From Streblospio benedicti (lineage: Eukaryota; Annelida; Polychaeta; Spionida; Spionidae): 64,000 nt of DNA. The position numbers were made by a program, and so were the translations under genes. Below are positions 34,894 through 44,923 of the stretch, piece after piece. Each line of letters opens with the position of its first letter. Position 1 is the first letter of the stretch. The stretch covers positions 58,210,218 to 58,274,217 of the forward strand of contig CM032664.1 in the NCBI GenBank assembly GCA_019095985.1. Reading direction: 5' to 3'. A model generated the notes under the pieces. That model had not been told where the DNA came from. It worked only from the letters and a program-made list of their open reading frames with translations, and did no database searches.

Positions 34894-35023
34894 TATCTGC
34901 CAACTTATCAGCAAGCCTCATGACCACTTCACGCAGTGTTACAGTCTCCACAGAATCGTGGGCCCAGCAGCAGACGACAGGTGCAAGTGACACGTTCACA
35001 CTGGCGTGGGGCGAGTGGGGGCG
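34894..35023 (+). CDS. Exon: Ser/Thr-rich mucin-like end and start of a TSP1 repeat (plus-strand locus)
   Basis: The frame reads SANLSASLMTTSRSVTVSTE, then WAQQQTTGASDTFTLAWGEW and GR, ending at a strong CG|GTAAGT donor in phase 2. The same protein sequence with few changes is encoded on the minus strand at 47002-47140. The terminal WGEWGR is the start of a thrombospondin type 1 repeat that continues in the next exon. The 5' part is lost in the gap. Confidence 0.8.
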
Positions 35024-35751
35024 GTAAGTGTGTGGGACAAACCATGGCATGAATGCACGATGATAAGTCTTATTTACCTGTGCTTTCTTCTCGTATGAAA
35101 TGAATGAATCTATTCTTATTAACTGCAATTTGTCCACAAAGCGTCATGATTTCTTTATCGTAGGCCATAGCACTGACTTGATGTTTTCACCAAATTTCCA
35201 TACCTTCATAAGTCAGTATTCTGATCAAGGAGTTGTTGATGATTTGCTAGATCTAGTTATGTATGCATTATGATGGATTTTTCTCATTTAATTTCATTTA
35301 TTTTACATTCGTGACATGGTATAATATAAAATGTAAGTAACATAATAGCAGATAATATACAGGCCTTTTCAAAATGGTCTCTAAAATACTTAAAAATGTC
35401 TATATGACGTGTGTTTTTGTAATGCAAACTTAATGAAAATGAACCCAGTGTAAAAGATTAAATACAAAAAGAGCATGTCAAAATTGACAATCGCTGATAT
35501 TTTGGCAACTTTTATATTAAAGAAAAGTGGTGAAAGATTTTTCAAATTTAACAGCAGGTTTACCATCCCATATAAGATAGATCAGAGAAGATAGTGAAAA
35601 TATGAAACCTTTTCAACCATTCTCTAAAATGCTAATTACTTTGATTTTATGCAAATATAAATAAGCCAGTCTAAAAGATCTTTTAATACTGAGCAATCAG
35701 GTGGACAGTTACTGTAAAACCATCACTTTGCACACACCTGTCATTTTTCAG

Positions 35752-35837
35752 GTGGTCGGTGTGCAGTGTGGCGTGCGGCGGGGGTCGGCAGGTGAACACT
35801 CACGACGGCGGCTGTGTGCGGCACTTAAAGGGCGGCT
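35752..35837 (+). CDS. Exon: core of TSP1 repeat
   Basis: After TCATTTTTCAG the frame joins the previous exon in phase and reads WSVCSVACGGGRQV then NTHDGGCVRHLKGG, the WSxCSxxCGxG core of TSP1 repeats. The proposed donor T|GTGAAA is weak but is in the phase required by the next exon; without it the frame reaches TGA near 35855. No counterpart exists in the minus-strand gene. TSP1 repeats are extracellular, disulphide-bonded modules that often bind glycans or partner proteins. Confidence 0.75.
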
Positions 35838-36227
35838 GTGAAAAAGTCCGCTGACTAAAAGTTGTAAGGCATATGTGGGTTTTAGTCCTTTATCAAACAG
35901 TACTCTCCTTTTCATGACAGATGGTGACAGTTAGATAATTATCAGTTGTATTTTGTCAAACCTCTCCAACCCTCCCACAACAGGGACCCATGTGTTGATA
36001 TACACTGAATCAGTAGAGATTGGTTGCTGTATGATAGAATGTTTCATTTTTTTCTTTTAAAACCCGCTTTACATGTATAGAAATTATGGCAGCTATTTCA
36101 AAATTCTAAATGGTGGCTAAAATAATATTGTGGCGGCATTCAAATGAAATAGCATAGCAAAATTGCTGATATCAAACGATTTGTTACTTTATATGTATGA
36201 ATGATTTCCTCCTTAGACGCCCTACTA

Positions 36228-36600
36228 CACTTCCGTGGCCGAATGGTTAGGGAATGTTGGACTCGTGTTCAAAAGATCTTGCGAATTTCCAGTTTGCCAT
36301 TCCTGGTCGAGGTCGCAGGTGGTGTGTGTTATAGGCAAAAAGCACCCTAAAAGGTTGCACACTGCTCGATGGCACCCATTATTAAATAGGACAGGTCATT
36401 GGGTTGAATAGGTGTGAGTGTGTGAGGTGATAACCATTGTGCACTAAATGTGCTGCCGATGCAAGGATATGAGAACTGATCAAATGATGATCAATAACGA
36501 AACTTTGGCAAATGATCTGGTGTAACCCATTGTAACAGTCATGAGATTAGACTGTGACACGGACTGTAATAACAATAATAATAATAATTTCAATAAATAG
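36228..36600 (+). mobile_element. SINE family A, full-length diverged copy
   Basis: Head CCGTGGCCGAATGGTTAGGG, body GCACACTGCTCGATGGCACC, ATGTGCTGCCGATGCAAGG and ATGATCTGGTGTAACCC, ending in an (AAT)n tail. An extra stretch separates the boxes compared with other copies. It lies in the intron between two TSP1 exons. Confidence 0.8.
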
Positions 36601-37561
36601 ATGCCAATATTAATAATAATGTTTGCTTAAATAAAACGTTAATTCTAATTGTTCTGCATATACGTCATACCAGCTACTAATTACGTAAAACTATCTGTAA
36701 ATACGGAAGAGGTAAGTTTTGAGTCTACATACAAAAACGTTATTGCCGTGCGTTATCACTGTCTAGTGATTATTTAGGGAGCTTATTTGACTCTGGGCCC
36801 ACAGTGAGCAAGTCTCTGTAGTTTTTGTGCCCGTATAATGTCTCTCTGGGATACAAAACGCAGGCCCTTTGATGCACGGCAGCAGGGACGCAAGAAAACA
36901 TATTCCTCCATATAAGCTCTCTTTTTGGCTGGTAGTAGATAACGCCATCATACGAACATTTAAACAGGGAGGAGGAGGGATTTTAAAGTGATCTAAGCTG
37001 TTCCACATACCAGTAGTTCTTTTTATGGCTGTCACATGATCAAACTTTTTGAGCTCTGAATATGATCTTGGCACAAGATTGGGAATCATTTGAAGTTTAA
37101 TATGTCGCTTTTGGAAGACCGATCAAAAGCTGTTGCAGCAGATCGATGCGCATTAATTATATGCCAATATCACACTTTTTAACTGGTCACAAGGGGATAA
37201 TTCTTGATTTTATTTGGCTGGTGAAGGAAGAGTAGGGATGACTGGACATGTAAGCAGCTACGTGTGTTTACCATGGGTAGTTTTAGCTGGGCACCAATGA
37301 TATTAAAGGGACACCCTTTTGTCACCATTTAGTACAATTTAGATACTGTAAATGGCAATTAAATATGACTTTTTGAACCAGTGACGGTGATGGAGTCTTA
37401 TCATTTTAGTTTCTGCCAATTTGCAGCCATCCACATTCGAGACCTGGTTCAAGGCATTTTTTCTAGTTGGTTCAATGCGAGGGAGGATTATTCTCATGTG
37501 AATCAAATATCATCTGTGTCATCAGCATAAATGTGCCGGGTAAACAGCTAGTGTTTCCTAA

Positions 37562-38764
37562 CAGTAGAACCTACAATCGAAACTACCCCTGTAATAAGAC
37601 CACATCTGTAACATCTTCTCCTTGAGAAGACCACGCATCTAAATTCTATTATTTTCATCTTTCACAACACTACAGATTTCTTCCAGTTTGACAGTTTCGT
37701 CATTCCCAGCACTGTGACATTGATTTATCAATGCCACAGCAAAAAATACAAAAAGTAACTGGTGTCTACACAGCCAATCAGAGCAAAGCTGATTTTGCAT
37801 ACATGCCTTAAAAAATCATTGCTTGTTGTCAAGTGACCAAAAGAGGGCACCACTAGTTGATGTAAGTGTGGCCACCATTTCCCGACCAATCAGGGCCTCT
37901 GGGATTCCTTTGTTTACAAGTAGCACATTGTTCAAAGATGGCAGATTGCAAATAGCAGCTACATGTAGTTTTTTTGTATTTTCATCAAATCAGAGACTCT
38001 TCATGTGTGTTAATATTAATGTGATCTATCCATGACTATAAATTATAGTGTACTAGTACTAGGTCAGTTTGGTTTTGAATAATTATGTGCCAGGATATGA
38101 AACTTTTTAGATCAACCTGTTTTCCATTTATAAATAAAACTACGCAGGTGTTGTTTTATATCCTTAAACATAAAAGTCTTGTAGTAATACTACAGTTATT
38201 ATACTATGTATGATAGTGAGGTATGAGGTATCCATAGATCAAAACTAGCCACATATTGTATGACATCATCGGGTTTCCCCCATGTCATGTGGGATCACAT
38301 CATTGCATATATTATGTTAATGACGGCTGTTAGGGTTTTGAGACTGGGGCTAAAGATTTAAGTGATGTGCCACTAGTTCGCCAGTGCACGTAGAGCTACG
38401 TCTGCAGACATTTGGCAAAAAAGCACTACTGCGCATGTCAAATCATGATTCCAGACATGCGCAGTAGTAGATGGAAAATGTATGCAGAAGCATACAAGTT
38501 GTCAAACGGTAATAAATCTTTAGCGTTGTGAAAGATGAAAATAATAGATTTATTTAATTACCAACATGATGAACTCATTCAAGGAGAGACCACACATCTA
38601 TGTATAAAATTTGATAGATGATACCTTGTTGTGGTAAGATGCATCTGTAATAGATCCCAATCCTTCAAAACGATTCCAATGGGAACCTCCACATTAAGAC
38701 AACCTCTCCATTGAGACCGCTTTAAGTCGGTCCAACAAGTGGTCTAAATAGAAAGGTTCTACAC
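37562..38764. mobile_element. Long non-autonomous pogo-like element
   Basis: It opens CAGTAGAACCT and closes AGGTTCTACAC|TA. Both ends carry AAGACCAC / GAGACC / GTGGTCT motifs like the short MITEs. About 1.2 kb with no transposase frame recognised. It may be a deletion derivative or two related ends bracketing unrelated DNA. Confidence 0.5.
38427..38468. promoter_or_regulatory. Palindrome of CTACTGCGCATGTC with NRF1-like cores
   Basis: CTACTGCGCATGTC and GACATGCGCAGTAG are exact inverted copies around a 14-bp spacer. Each holds a TGCGCATG/CATGCGCA core resembling half of the NRF1 site. A regulatory role is only a possibility. Confidence 0.3.
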
Positions 38765-38791
38765 TATATTGTAAGACTTCGCTTTCAACTA

Positions 38792-38930
38792 CTGTAAAAC
38801 TAGAAATGTTTGCGCACAATTTAATTTGCGAATTTCTTGGGTAGGTGCAAAATCGCAAAATTAAATAGTCACAAAATAATTTATGGATGAAAATCGCAAA
38901 ATTTAATAACAAAATATTCTAGTTTTACTG
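38792..38930. mobile_element. MITE with CTGTAAAACTAGAA ends and TA duplication
   Basis: CTGTAAAACTAGAAATGTTT at the left and ATATTCTAGTTTTACTG at the right, flanked by TA. Relatives at 50672-50857 and about 46290-46450. It ends 24 bp before the TSP1 exon at 38955, inside the stretch where the branch point would lie. Confidence 0.8.
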
Positions 38931-38954
38931 TATTTGTCTGTTCTCGGTTTTCAG

Positions 38955-39067
38955 ACTACACCGCGGCGGGGCGCGGGTGTCACACTGCGCCGTGCCCGGT
39001 GGACGGCGAGTGGACCAGCTGGGTGCTCACAGCGCCGTGTGACTGCACCAGGGGAGGACACCGGATA
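38955..39067 (+). CDS. Exon: end of one TSP1 repeat and start of the next
   Basis: CGGTTTTCAG acceptor, 113 nt, ATA|GTACGT donor. It encodes YTAAGRGCHTAPCP (the C-terminal cysteines of the first repeat), then VDGEWTSWVLTAPCDC and TRGGHRI (the start of a second repeat). It ends in phase 0, the phase in which the TSP1 exon of the minus-strand gene (45431-45545) begins, so that exon's counterpart is expected next. None is found before 39970. Confidence 0.85.
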
Positions 39068-39118
39068 GTACGTAGTGTCATTTCGTAATCGTTATCTACA
39101 ATAGTGCTAGATCTATGC

Positions 39119-39330
39119 ACTCTGAGTATCGGATGTCCTGAGAAGAGACCTGTGACACATAACTATTCTCATTAAAAATTCTGACCAATCACGGGCTTGT
39201 GATTCATTAGGTACTTGTACTGAGATGCATAAGCAGATCACGGTGTTTCCCAGGGGGGGACAACACCCTCCTTTTTCAACCAAAACATTTTCCGTGTCAT
39301 GGAGTTTTTGGCACGCCGCAACTACATAAA
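39119..39330 (+). repeat. Segment shared with the minus-strand locus (about 45940-46055)
   Basis: It begins with an hAT MITE left end (ACTCTGAGTATCGGATGTCC) and contains TGAGATGCATAAGCAGATCA, then CAACACCCTCC and CCAAAACATTTT. The same series, except the MITE end, appears in reverse at 45940-46055, showing that the two loci are colinear beyond the exon. Confidence 0.65.
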
Positions 39331-39695
39331 TCTGGCGTCTCTTTTTTATGGCTCTGACACCTGCTGCTGCTGACCGAATATAATTATCTCTTCTCAGGTC
39401 GCGGTCTAAAAAGGTCGTTTACCGACATTAAAACATTGCCTCTGGCGTCTGTTTTTATGGTTCTGACACCTGGTAATTTTCTGTAACACATGGACGCCTA
39501 ATCATCATTATAATAGACAGCAATTCAGTAATCTGGATAGAAACTAGTGGATAGTGCTTGATTTTGGAAGATACAGCTTTATTGAAGTTTGTGACTTTTT
39601 CATTTTTCCTTTGGTGATAATGGAAGAAAAATCTATTACCGGGGGAGGAGTATCTCCATTGTTTTTTAAACACAGAGAGCTTGGATTAGGACAAT

Positions 39696-39862
39696 CACGT
39701 CTAAATTTTGCTAGTAAGTTTTATCAGTTTTACATCACAGTTTATTCACAATGTTTCTTAAATTTTAGTTACGTTTTAAAGCCATTGTGTGATATCACGT
39801 CTAAATTTTGCTAGTAAGTTTTGTCAGTTTTACATCACAGTTTATTCACAATGTTTCTTAAT
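39696..39862 (+). repeat. Tandem direct duplication, about 100-bp period
   Basis: CACGTCTAAATTTTGCTAGT, then AAGTTTTATCAGTTTTACAT and CACAGTTTATTCACAATGTT, occurs twice with one difference. Confidence 0.85.
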
Positions 39863-39969
39863 TAAAAATATCCATTTATGACATTAAAGTCAAATAATAT
39901 TGTACAGGAATACGTACAGGTTCTTTTTTTATTGCATATCTGATATACTCGCATTCTTATTATTTTCTG

Positions 39970-42900
39970 ATGACTGGTAATCATATTCCCACCCCATAAA
40001 TACATATAATGGTTTGTGTGGGCGGGTTAACCCGGTGACACCCCGGAAAATTTCCCAGGTCTCATTGAGACATTATGATTAATCATCAAAAAGCAAAGGC
40101 ACTAATAGGCAAGGGGGGGGGTTACCAAAATGACGTTCACTCACAGGGGGTAATTTTAAAAAAGTTAAAACAGGGGGGGGGTTTCCCACTTTTGGATTTT
40201 TTAACCTTTGAAAAATTTGAAAGTTTTTTTAAACATTTTAAAAAAAACTTACTTCCGGGGAAAGGGTTTTAAGGGTTCGGTTTTTTTTTTGGGAAATTTT
40301 TAATATTGGGTTTGAAAATCACATTGCCGGGTTTTGTTTAATTTTAAAATTTTTTTAAAAAAAAATTTCCCCAAAACAAGGGTTTTTGGGGTTTCTTGAA
40401 AAGTTTTTGAAAAAAGTGGCTGGGGAGCGGGGTGCCAAAAAATTATTTCCCAATTCCAAAAATTTTCAAAGGGGGTTAAAATTTTTAAAGGGGGTTTAAG
40501 GGTGATCCACCTTTTAAAATTTTATTATTTAAATTTTTAAAATTAACCGAATGTTTAAAGGATTTTTGGGGAAACTTTTAAAAGGAAACGCATTGGTTTA
40601 TAAAATAAAAAAAAAGGACCCTCGCCCAAAATGAATATAAAATACTCCTTTTCAGCCCCGAGAGCACGACGTCCCTTGATTTTGGGATCACAACAAAAAC
40701 TTGTGCCAGTCAAGAGGGGTCCGGGAGGGCACCCTCACTGTGACACGACCCCTTCCTGTTTTTACCAGGGCCACTGCAACCGCCCCCATCATGGCCCCCG
40801 CAGCTCATGAAATGAAACTTTCAAACTTACCCATGCTTATATTGAACAGATTCTTTGGGATTTTTTAGTATAAAATTTTAAAAAAAACCTTTTAAATTTT
40901 TGATAAGCTAAATATTTTCTCCTTCAGTTTGGGTCAAGAAGGAGAAAAATTTCTTTAAAGTGTATAGCAAGTAAAAAGGATTTTTCAAAATGAATATTTA
41001 GTAGTTTTTTGTGCATATTTTCATATTTGTTTTCCTGTGAAAAATTGTGCTTTTTTTTATTGATTGTGTTTTCACTTAAAGATAGAAACGCCCAAAACCC
41101 CGCCCCACCTGGTCATTCTGATGCCTTTGAAAAAATTACAAACCCACCCAAATTTTCCCCAGCAGTTCACCCCCCAAAAAAAACCCCCCCCCCCCCTTCC
41201 CCCAACCGGCAAGAGACCCCCTTTCCCCGGCCTTTTTTCCCCGGGGGGCCCCCCCGGGCCCCCCCAAAACCCCGGGAGGGTTTTTAAGGGCCCCCACCAA
41301 ACCCCCGGGGGCCGGTTCCCCGGGGGCCCCAACCGGGGCCCCCCCCCCCCCCGGGGGGTTTTTTTCCCCCCCCGGGGGCCCGGGGAAAAACCCCCCGGGG
41401 GAAAAAAAAAAAAAAAAATTTTTAAAAAAATTTTCCCCAAAACCCCCCAAAAAAAACCCCCCCCAAAAAAAAAACCCCCCCCCCGGGTTTTTTCAAAAAA
41501 TTTTTTTCCCCCCTTTTTTTTTTAAAAAAAAAAAAAAATTTTTTGGGCCCCTTTTAAAACCCCCCGGGGGGGTTTTCCCCGGGGGGGCCCAAAAAAAAAA
41601 AACCTTTAAATGCCAAAAAAAATTGGTTTTTCCCCCCAGGGAAAAAAAACCCCTTTTAAAAAAGGGGTTTTAAAAAAAATTTTCCAAACCCCCTTTTTTT
41701 GTTTTTAAATTTTAAAAAGGGGGTTTTTAAAATTTTTTTTAAAAATTGGGGCCCCCCCCGGGGGGGGGGGGTTTTTTTCGACCCAAAAAAAAGGGGTTTT
41801 TTCCCCCCCCGGGGGTTTAAATTTTTTTTTTTTTTTTTTAATTTTTTAAAAAATTTTAAAAACAACAAAAGGTTTTTTTCCCCCCTTTAAAACCCAAAAA
41901 TTTTTAATTTTTTTTTTTTGAAAATTTTGGGGGGGAAAAAAATTTTTTGGGGTTTTTTTTTTTGGGGTTTTAAATTTTAAAAAACCAAATTTTTTCCCAA
42001 AGGGGGTTTTCCCTTTTTTAAAAAAAATTTTTTTAAAAAAAAAAAAAAATTTAAAAACCCCCTTTTTAAAAAAAACCCAAAAGGGGGGGCTTTTAAATTT
42101 TCCCCAAAAAATTTTTTTTTGGGTTTAAAACCAAAATTTTTTAAATAAAAAAAATAAAAATTTTTTAAAAAATTTAATTTTTTTTTGGGAAATTTAAAAC
42201 CCATTAAAAGGGGTTTTTTTCCTTTTTTTTTTTGGGAAAAAAAAAAAAAACCCCCAAAAAAAATTTTTTTTAAAAAAAAAATTTTTTAAAAAAAAAATTT
42301 TTTTAAAAAAGGGGGGGCCCTTTAAAAAAGGGAACCCCCCCCGGGGGGGGGGCCCTTTTAAAAAAAGAAATTTTTTTAAAAAAACCCCCTTTTTGGGGGG
42401 GCCCAAAAAATGGGTTTTTTTTCCCTTTTTTTTTTTAAAAATTTAAAAATGGAAAAATTTTTAAAAATTTAAATTTTTTATTTTTTTAAAATTTTTAAAA
42501 AAAAATTTTTTCCCCCAAAAATTTTGGGGAAACCCCCCCCCCAAATTTCCCGGGGGGGGGAAAAAGGGGGGGCCCCCTCCCCCAATTTTTTTCCAAAAAA
42601 ATTTTTTTAAAAAAATGGGTTTTTAAAAAGGGGGGTTTTTTCCCCCCAAAGGGGCCCCGGAAAAAAATTTTTTTTTTTTAAAGTTTTTTAAAAAACCCCC
42701 TTTAAAAAAAAACCTTTAATTTTTTTGGGGGGGGGTTTTTTTTAAAAAAAATTTTTTTTTTAAAAATTTTTTTTAAAAAAAAACCTTTTTTTTTCCCTTT
42801 TTTTGGGAAAATTTTTTTTTTTTTCTTTGGGGGGGGGGTTTTTTTTCCCCCCCCCCTTAAAAACCCCCCTTTGGAAATTTTAAAAAAAAAATTTGGGTTT

Positions 42901-43530
42901 TTTCAAATTTGGGTTTTTTCCCCCAAAAATAACCAAAAAAAAAAAAGGGAAAAAAAATTTTCCACTTTCCCAAAAAAATTTTTTTTTTAAAAAAAAAAAA
43001 AATTTTTTAAAAAAAATTTTTAAAAATTTTTTTTAAAAAAAAAAAATTGGGGTTTTCCCAAAATGGTTAAAAGGGGTTTCCGGTTTTTTGGGGGGGGGAA
43101 AAAAAAAAATTTTTTTTTTTTAAAATTTTTATCAACCTTTTTTAATTTTAAATTTTTTTTGGGTTTAAATTTTTTTAAAAAAAAAAAATTTTTTTAAACC
43201 AAAAAAAATCATTTTTAAACCCAAAAATTTTTTTTTTTTTTTTTCCCTTTTTAAAAACTTTTTTTTAAGGGCCCCCTTTTTGGGGGTTTTTTTTTTTTAA
43301 ATTTAAAAAAGGGGGCCCTTTTTTTTTAAAAAACCCGGGGGGTGGGTTTTTAAAAAAAAAAGTGCATTTTGAAAAAATTTGGGGGGAAAAAAAAAAAAAA
43401 AAAACCCCCCTTTTAAAAAAAAAAAATTTAAAACATAATAAAATAAAAAAGGGTTTTTTTTTTTTTAAAAAAATTTTTTTTAAAAATTTTTTTCCCCTTT
43501 TTTTTTTAAAAAAAAATTTAACATACATCT
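39970..43530. other. Corrupted sequence: stretched homopolymers over a plus-strand IgGFc-binding locus
   Basis: From about 40100, bases come in runs of identical letters that lengthen to the right until almost nothing but A, C, G and T runs remains (41200-43510). This is the look of failed base calls, not of DNA. Three exons are still legible on the plus strand by comparison with the minus-strand gene: about 39970-40058 (counterpart of 48917-49018, with the GTCTCATTGAG intron start), about 40636-40830 (counterpart of 48135-48293) and about 41082-41180 (start of the counterpart of 47002-47846, with CTGGTCATTCTGATGCCTTT). Frames in this block are not biologically meaningful. Confidence 0.85.
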
Positions 43531-43708
43531 ATATAAAACATTTTGCATATACATAAAACATACAACATATGTACATAAAACATAGTTAAAAATCTGACTT
43601 ATTATGACCATTAAATTGTAAAAAAGTTGAAAAAAAAGTTAAAATCTGACTTATGAAATGATGTACGCATATTGTATGTGCTTAAATATAAAATGTGTCC
43701 TGTATATT
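43531..43708. other. Short AT-rich spacer
   Basis: Normal-looking sequence resumes at about 43520. Repeats of ACATAAAACATA and AAAATCTGACTTAT are present. Confidence 0.5.
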
Positions 43709-44283
43709 CTGTCACCTTTCATCATCTTTGCACAACCCCCCTCCTGGTAAGTGACATCATCTTTGCCGCAATCCTACCCTCCATCCCCCCGCTGCGACAT
43801 GGTTTTCAGGATGACATATAACATTGATTTAACTGTGCCGATATATAAATACATTTGAATATATAAATCTATAATTTGAACATAATTTTTACATTTAAGG
43901 ACATATTTTGTAAACATGGCAATGTGATTTCAGCTTTGGTAGATATATCACAACTATAATATCACTCCCCCGCAATATGGTTTCGGGATGATATATAAAA
44001 TTGATTTAACTGTGCCGTTATATGAATTACATTTGAATATATATGTCTATAATTTGGACATAATTTTACAAATGTATTTAGGACATATTTGCGAACATGG
44101 CAATGTGATTTCAGCTAGTAGATATTAAACAACTCACATAACATGTCAGAAAGTAAGTTCAAATACTGTTTAATGACTGCAACGTTTTTTTCTTCAAAAG
44201 GTGACATCACCCAAGTGCTAGACCCCCTGTCAAACTACGTCATCTTTCGCTACCCCCCCCCCCAATCATTTGTGAACTATCCC
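43709..44283 (+). repeat. Second copy of the 34046-34445 repeat, with internal tandem duplication
   Basis: It matches 34046-34445 but a unit of about 180 bp (GACATGGTTTTCAGGATGAC ... GGCAATGTGATTTCAGC) is present twice, at about 43793-43935 and 43973-44117. Confidence 0.7.
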
Positions 44284-44846
44284 TAATGACTATACAAATT
44301 TGAGTGATAGCATTACAACAAAACTCAAGAGGCTGATGTTGCAGCATAGAAGATCACTGCATATCTCACTATGTTTTATAAGATAAAAAATAACCTTAAA
44401 TTAATAAAAAATAACCTTGTCAATATTTTCTTCCCATCCACTGTACAATTGTCATACAGATCTGATGTAAGATACAATAGGGTTACAATTCTCCACTTTG
44501 AAGCATACAAATATAGTTTCTTTTGTAGTATCATCCGCATATAGAATATGCTTCCTATGGAAATATCAAACGCAGACTCTATTGAGGCCTTTAGAGCTAA
44601 GTCATTAATATGGATGACCCCTTCACATTGGGAAAAGTATGTAATACCTGGACGTATTCATTAGTAATGTATTTCATTCACTGCACTTGTTTTTATTATT
44701 GCACTTGTTTGTTGATTGTTGTTTGTTTGTTATTATTGCACTTGTTTTTATCATTCAATAATGCACATGGTATGTCACAAATGCATCAAATTTCCTGCAC
44801 GGCCGTTGGTCGTTTGGAAATAAAGATTGAAGATTGAAGATTGAAG
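44284..44846 (+). mobile_element. LINE 3' end with ORF2 C-terminus, 3' UTR and (ATTGAAG)n tail
   Basis: Encodes YKYSFFCSIIRIWNMLPM, then EISNADSIEAFRAKSLIW, followed by an untranslated region with repeated TTATTATTGCACTTGTTT motifs, ATAATGCACATGGTATGTCA and a tail AAATAAAGATTGAAGATTGA. It lies tail-to-tail with the minus-strand gene, about 20 bp from that gene's stop codon. Confidence 0.8.
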
Positions 44847-44867
44847 TGTCTACTGTCAGATTCTTAG

Positions 44868-44923
44868 CTATGAATGGTGGCACCGGCTCAAACAGAAATA
44901 CTGAAGATGTTCCCTGTATGTAT
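44868..44923 (-). CDS. Last exon: short cytoplasmic tail and stop
   Basis: ATCATTTCAG acceptor, then the frame continues in phase as DTYREHLQYFCLSRCHHS and stops at TAG (44868-44870). The tail is about 18 residues with one YxxxLxYF stretch and no known signalling motif. A LINE tail lies about 20 bp downstream. Confidence 0.65.

Noticed and set aside
41009-43556. Series of open frames with proline, glycine, lysine and phenylalanine runs
   Set aside because: They lie in stretched-homopolymer sequence that reflects failed base calling; the same stretch is open in several frames on both strands.
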